From Bacteroidota bacterium (GTDB lineage Bacteria; Bacteroidota; Ignavibacteria; Palsa-1295), in assembly GCA_021324685.1 (NCBI GenBank), contig JAJPIQ010000043.1, positions 1 through 64,000 on the forward strand: a stretch of DNA of 64,000 bases. Reading direction: 5' to 3'. Shown here in pieces: positions 60,353-64,000 of the stretch. A program made the translations under genes and the position numbers. The notes under the pieces were generated by a model. The model saw only the letters and a program-made list of their open reading frames with translations. It searched no databases and was not told the DNA's origin. Within the stretch, counting starts at the first letter, position 1; each line of letters starts with the position of its first letter.

Positions 60353-61426
60353 TTATCGTTCCCGCACTCCGCCGGCGATATTATGCTCTTCTTTCTTGAT
60401 GTTCTGAATTTGGCCGGCATACGTCGGGCTGAAGTAATGCGTCCGGCTGCCATCGCGGCGAGCGACGAAGAAAAGATAGTTCGTTTCGGCAGGATAGACG
60501 GCAGCATAGATCGTTTGGATGCTCGGATTATTAATCGGCCCCGGCGGCAAGCCGGTCTTTAAATACGTGTTATATGGCGTGGACCGCAGAATATCGGAAT
60601 GGGAGATCGGCCGGTCCAGTTGGAGACCGTATTGCACCGTCGGGTCAGCCTGAAGCTTCATCCCGATGTGGTAACGATTTTCATAGACTCCGGCGATCAG
60701 GTATTTTTCGGAATCGTTCTTCGTCTCGCCTTCGACGATCGAGGCGAAGATCATGACCTGGTACGGTGAAAGTCCGCGCGCGCGCGCTGCATCGAGCAAC
60801 GAATCGGGGACCTCCTGATGGAACCGGGTCACCAATGCCTGAAGAAGCGTACGTCCATTAAATGGATAGAGCCACTTATAATGATCGGGATACAGATAGC
60901 CTTCGGCGGTCTGGGCTTCTTCGGGAAGGCCCAGCCAATGCAGGTACGCCGTATCGCCGGCAGCCTGAATAAAATCGTATTTATTGACACCGAGGCTGGC
61001 ATCGGCCGCATCGGCAACGTCCTTCAGGCGAAAACCTTCGGGGATCGAGAGTTCGAAGACGATCTGGTATTTCGTTCCGACAAGGTCCTCGAGCAATTGC
61101 AGATTGCTGAGGCCGCGATGAATTTGGAACGTTCCGCCATGAATGCGGTGGCCGGCACGGATCAGTTTGGCCGCGGCGCGGAACGTAATTTCATTCCGAA
61201 TAAAACCGCCCTGTTTGAGGGAATCGGCGATCTCGGCCATCGTCACATTCGGCCGTACCACGAGCATGGTCTCGCGCGTCAGTTGAGGATCCTCTTTTGT
61301 CAGATCCGGATTATGCAGAAAGAAAAGGCTGTATACGGCAGCCAGCAAAACGGCAACCGGAATCGTGATCCACCAGAAAAACCGTTTTCTGGATTCACGC
61401 CGAATACGATAATAGATCCTTTTCAT
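60353..61426 (-). CDS. mltG: Endolytic murein transglycosylase
   Basis: 357 residues with one N-terminal membrane anchor (FFWWITIPVAVLLAAVYSLFFL), then a LysM-like region (TMLVVRPNVTMAEIADSLKQGGF) and the YceG catalytic domain. The catalytic glutamate is in MIFASIVEGETKNDSEKYLIAGVYENRYHIGMKLQADPTVQYGL (shown in pieces). MltG cleaves nascent glycan chains at the inner membrane to set strand length. The tail TNYLFFVARRDGSRTHYFSPTYAGQ is family-typical. The ATG at 61426 is well supported. Confidence 0.95.
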   Translation of the reverse strand: MKRIYYRIRRESRKRFFWWITIPVAVLLAAVYSLFFLHNPDLTKEDPQLTRETMLVVRPNVTMAEIADSLKQGGFIRNEITFRAAAKLIRAGHRIHGGTFQIHRGLSNLQLLEDLVGTKYQIVFELSIPEGFRLKDVADAADASLGVNKYDFIQAAGDTAYLHWLGLPEEAQTAEGYLYPDHYKWLYPFNGRTLLQALVTRFHQEVPDSLLDAARARGLSPYQVMIFASIVEGETKNDSEKYLIAGVYENRYHIGMKLQADPTVQYGLQLDRPISHSDILRSTPYNTYLKTGLPPGPINNPSIQTIYAAVYPAETNYLFFVARRDGSRTHYFSPTYAGQIQNIKKEEHNIAGGVRER

Positions 61427-61510
61427 GCTATCGTCGTTCGGTTCAACTTGCGCGCCTGTGGCCCCGGTAAACGCATGACACTTGGATGAGTATTTCGACA
61501 GCGTGGAACA

Positions 61511-61571
61511 ATTTAAAATAGAAAAGCCCGCAACGGGTATTTAAAATAGAAAAGGCCGCCATCCGGCGGCC
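61511..61571 (-). terminator. Tandem minus-strand terminators with 16-bp direct repeats
   Basis: On the minus strand GGCCGCC/GGCGGCC (61554-61571) is followed by TTTTCTATTTTAAAT, then a second, weaker hairpin (CCCG/CGGG, 61527-61536) is followed by the same T-rich run. The T-rich segments are 16-bp direct repeats (61511-61526 and 61539-61554). Confidence 0.75.
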
Positions 61572-61618
61572 TCATCTACACACGATGTTTTCCTTCGATG
61601 CCTCAGAGAACCCTATTA

Positions 61619-61819
61619 TCAGAAAAAGTTATTTGCTTTAAAAGCCCTGAATCGCAATCGCAACGCGGCTTCGTCGCATCGGACGAAGCGGGGCCGCGAG
61701 TGTGTAGATTCCATTTTTTCAAAGTGGGTCTCGAACCATCCGAGGATGACTCGTATGCCTCCAATACGTTCTAATCGTGTGCCAGCGTGGCCATCCGTTC
61801 GAAAGATTATGCGCCACAA
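61619..61819 (-). CDS. Weak ORF or noncoding transcript upstream of the tandem terminators
   Basis: A 66-codon frame beginning at a TTG (61819) and open upstream for only nine more codons. The product WRIIFRTDGHAGTRLERIGGI is Arg-rich and matches no family I recognise; no Shine-Dalgarno precedes it. It is listed because strong tandem terminators follow it on the same strand, so something is transcribed here. It may equally be a decayed gene remnant or an untranslated RNA. Confidence 0.25.
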   Translation of the reverse strand: MWRIIFRTDGHAGTRLERIGGIRVILGWFETHFEKMESTHSRPRFVRCDEAALRLRFRAFKANNFF

Positions 61820-61877
61820 GAAATCGCTGTCATAAAGTAAATATTTTCATCTAAAAAAATTTCCGTATATTTAAGAA

Positions 61878-63152
61878 ATGAACTCCTCGACGATTTTAAG
61901 TCTCAAAGAAATACCCTTACAGGCCGACCTTTTCGAACGTTATCGTATCGTCCGTGAAACGACACGCTGGATCTGCGAGCCGCTTACGATCGAGGACTGC
62001 GTCGTGCAGACGGCCATCGAATGCTCGCCGGTGAAGTGGCAGCTAGCCCATACGACCTGGTTTTTTGAAACATTCGTCCTTATCGCGCACGACACATCCT
62101 ACAAGCCGTTTCATTCAAAATTTAACTACCTCTTTAATTCATATTATAATGCGGTCGGAGCGCGTACACCGCGCGATCTGCGTGGGCAGATGTCCCGGCC
62201 GACGATGGAGGAAGTCTGGCACTATCGCGAACATGTCGACCGAGCAATGGAACGGTTTTGCAGACACGAACTTCCGGAGGATATCTTCCGCACGATCGAA
62301 CTCGGACTGAACCACGAGCAGCAGCACCAGGAACTGATCGTCACCGATGTAAAGACCGTTCTCGCGATGAATCCCCTGCGGCCCGTCTATCGGGAACGGG
62401 AAATTCGTTCGGCCGCCGTCCCGGCGCATGCCTGGGTCTCCTTCGACGAGGGATTGTACGAGTTCGGCGCCCGAGGGAATGACTTTTATTTTGACAACGA
62501 GGGTCCCCGGCACCGCCAGTACCTCGATTCGTTCGCAATTGGGAACCGTTTAATCACGTGCGGAGAATACCTGGCGTTCATCCGGGACGGTGGATATCGG
62601 ACCCCGTCGCTCTGGCTTTCGGATGGCTGGGCCCGAGTGGCGGAAGAAGCCTGGAACGCACCGAAATATTGGGAACCGATAGAGGACGAATGGTGGCAGA
62701 TGACGCTTCAGGGCCTCCGGCGCATTGAAGATTCGGAACCCGTGGTGCACGTAAGTCACTATGAGGCCGATGCTTTTGCCACATGGTATGGGGCGCGGCT
62801 GCCGACCGAATTGGAATGGGAACTGGTGGCGACGAATCATCCGCCGAAAGGAAATTTCCTCGAAAACGGCAATTTTCATCCCGTCCCTCTTGATGTGAAT
62901 TCCGAGCCGATCGGCCAGCTCTTTGGAGACGTCTGGGAATGGACGCGCAGTGCCTATCTACCGTACCCCGGCTTTACCGTGGCTCCCGGTGCATTGGGAG
63001 AATACAATGGGAAGTTCATGTCCAATCAAATGGTCCTTCGCGGCGGTTCGTGTGTGACGCCTCGTCACCATATTCGGCCGACCTATAGGAACTTCTTCCC
63101 GTCGGAGTCCCGCTGGCAGTTCAGTGGCATTCGCCTGGCTACAACCGCTTAA
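61878..63152 (+). CDS. EgtB-like hercynine sulfoxide synthase / formylglycine-type oxygenase
   Basis: 424 residues. The N-terminal DinB-like four-helix domain (about 20-160) carries the iron ligands expected of EgtB: His58 in WQLAHTTWFFE, and His146 and His150 in NHEQQHQEL. The C-terminal FGE-sulfatase domain (about 195-420) has YEFGARGNDFYFDNEGP, LPTELEWEL, FGDVWEWTRSAYLPYPGF and RGGSCVTPRHHIRPTYRNFF. EgtB joins cysteine or gamma-glutamylcysteine to hercynine with O2 in ergothioneine synthesis. EgtD and a lyase are not in the window, so ovothiol-type or a partial pathway remain possible. Confidence 0.88.
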   Translation: MNSSTILSLKEIPLQADLFERYRIVRETTRWICEPLTIEDCVVQTAIECSPVKWQLAHTTWFFETFVLIAHDTSYKPFHSKFNYLFNSYYNAVGARTPRDLRGQMSRPTMEEVWHYREHVDRAMERFCRHELPEDIFRTIELGLNHEQQHQELIVTDVKTVLAMNPLRPVYREREIRSAAVPAHAWVSFDEGLYEFGARGNDFYFDNEGPRHRQYLDSFAIGNRLITCGEYLAFIRDGGYRTPSLWLSDGWARVAEEAWNAPKYWEPIEDEWWQMTLQGLRRIEDSEPVVHVSHYEADAFATWYGARLPTELEWELVATNHPPKGNFLENGNFHPVPLDVNSEPIGQLFGDVWEWTRSAYLPYPGFTVAPGALGEYNGKFMSNQMVLRGGSCVTPRHHIRPTYRNFFPSESRWQFSGIRLATTA

Positions 63153-64000
63153 GCAAAACATCGAAGGCGTCCGTCCGCCGTCACAAGATAAATCTCGGAG
63201 CTACCATCGCCATCGAAATCGGCGGCGATCGGCGATCCGACGGACGCTCCCATCTCCTGCTCCCCGATAACGGCAAAGGTTTTGCCATCGAATCCGATCG
63301 CTAAGAGCCGGCCATCGTTCGTTCCAAAAATAAATTCCGGATTTGTATCGCCATCGATATCGAGCGTCAGGACATCGGTCGTGATCGCCTTGAGATCGAG
63401 CGATGCACGCAAAGCACCGGAATCATAATCGTAGATGCGAAACGTTCCATCGGCATGGCCCTGTCCCCATTCGATTTTTCCATCTCCGTCCACGTCGCCG
63501 ATCCCTGGCAATCGATAGAGAACGTCACCGGCCGAGGCAATATGCCACCACCGCGCGATTCCACTCGGGAGGATAGACCCGAAACCGCCGAGGCATCCAG
63601 CGATAATAAGATCGTCATTCAAAATAAGAGGAGTGCCATACGCGGTGAAGGGGTCGTCCGCAGATACGGCCGTCGAAAGGGACTGCTCTTTCCACTGGTT
63701 CCGGCGTTTCATCTCATCGGACGTCCAACTCGTCAATAATTCCGGTTCCCGGACAAACGTCCCGGTTTCCAAGTCGATACGGCAAAGGGTATCTTTCGCG
63801 CAAAATACTGCAGAAGCTCGGCCATCGCGCTCGAATATCGACGATGTTCCCCACGGCCCGACTCCCCGGCCGAATTCTTTTTCACCGATGCGATCGATCC
63901 GCCAAAGGATTTCGCCATTCTCGATCAACATCCCAAGCGAGCATTCGCTATTCATCGAGTGTGAACGATAAAAACTAAGGGCCATCGCCGGACCCCGCGA
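63149..64000 (-). CDS. FG-GAP/VCBS-type beta-propeller protein (partial, runs off the right edge)
   Basis: At least 283 residues. The frame stays open from the track's ATG (63985) to the end of the window (SRGPAM...), so the gene likely begins outside it. Blades carry calcium-binding-type repeats: GIGDVDGDGKIEWGQGHADG, LDIDGDTNPEFIFGTNDGRLLAI and ADFDGDGSSEIYLVTADGRL. These are FG-GAP/VCBS propeller motifs used in adhesion or substrate binding. An ILWRIDRIGEKEFG start also suggests a PQQ-like propeller. Its stop overlaps the stop of the egtB-like gene in a shared TTAA. Confidence 0.75.
   Translation of the reverse strand, partial: SRGPAMALSFYRSHSMNSECSLGMLIENGEILWRIDRIGEKEFGRGVGPWGTSSIFERDGRASAVFCAKDTLCRIDLETGTFVREPELLTSWTSDEMKRRNQWKEQSLSTAVSADDPFTAYGTPLILNDDLIIAGCLGGFGSILPSGIARWWHIASAGDVLYRLPGIGDVDGDGKIEWGQGHADGTFRIYDYDSGALRASLDLKAITTDVLTLDIDGDTNPEFIFGTNDGRLLAIGFDGKTFAVIGEQEMGASVGSPIAADFDGDGSSEIYLVTADGRLRCFA

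Larger units (their letters stand above)
61427..61877. other. 451-bp region without a confident gene
   Basis: Between mltG and the egtB-like gene. It contains tandem minus-strand terminators with 16-bp direct repeats (61511-61571) and, upstream of them on the same strand, a weak 66-codon ORF. The terminators imply a transcript here. The rest shows no clear element. Confidence 0.5.

Noticed and set aside
1-64000. CRISPR arrays, insertion sequences, phage genes, rRNA
   Set aside because: No regularly spaced repeats, transposase, integrase, structural phage gene or rRNA segment was seen on either strand.

Overview
The window reads as a chromosomal segment of a free-living, Gram-negative, didermic bacterium of the FCB group (Bacteroidota, Kapabacteria or Ignavibacteriota-like). 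The pointers are several exported proteins with C-terminal type IX secretion (T9SS) sorting domains, many OmpA-type and beta-barrel outer-membrane proteins, DUF4199 and DUF547 families, and one promoter matching the Bacteroidota TTTG / TAnnTTTG pattern. Some genes have Shine-Dalgarno-like sites, while others (gatA, kduD, the 24331 porin) look leaderless. I cannot name a species. I see no phage, insertion sequence, CRISPR array or rRNA; two tRNAs are present.

Layout. 0-6 kb: the tail of an unknown gene, a 21-bp tandem array beyond a stop codon, a DUF4199 membrane protein, a metallo-beta-lactamase/Rieske fusion overlapping a GT39-like membrane glycosyltransferase, and pckA. 6-20 kb: tRNA-Ser, two T9SS-exported arylsulfotransferase paralogs flanking an OmpA protein, gatA, a GyrI-like protein, pyk, tRNA-Val, an outer-membrane protein and two related beta-propeller lipoproteins. 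20-28.6 kb: heptose genes (gmhA, hddA and a histidine phosphatase), a HIT protein, a porin, a TolB-like propeller and a Fur-family regulator. A perfect 21-bp palindrome sits both at the fur start and inside the porin signal-peptide codons. pyrC and pyrB follow. 28.6-34 kb: uvrA, a DUF547 lipoprotein, a DinB-like protein and a LysE-type transporter. 34-48 kb: envelope proteins (a 1325-residue T9SS protein, a barrel, an OmpA/PD40 protein), a 3-methyladenine glycosylase with two related exported proteins, further T9SS cargo, an RRM RNA-binding protein and an orphan MacB-like permease. 48-54 kb: an alpha/beta hydrolase and a tight uronate-catabolism operon (kduD, kduI/iolB-like, rraA-like, eda, GH105). 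53.5-64 kb: an exported TldD/TldE-like pair, an FNR-type oxidoreductase, apt, a small lipoprotein, msrB, a Tat-exported Rieske protein, mltG, an egtB-like gene and a partial beta-propeller gene.

How it fits together. Central metabolism (pckA, pyk, pyrBC, apt, gatA) is interleaved with envelope functions. The uronate operon would convert unsaturated uronic acids from pectin-like polymers to pyruvate, apart from a kinase not seen here. The fur-propeller-porin-HIT-hddA-phosphatase run is colinear and may be partly under Fur-type control. The features most worth following are the duplicated palindrome, the stop-codon-bearing repeats after two unrelated genes, the exported TldD/TldE pair, the arylsulfotransferase pair, the structured pyk leader and the unexplained transcript implied by tandem terminators near 61.5 kb. 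No single cassette here can be shown to be a new system.
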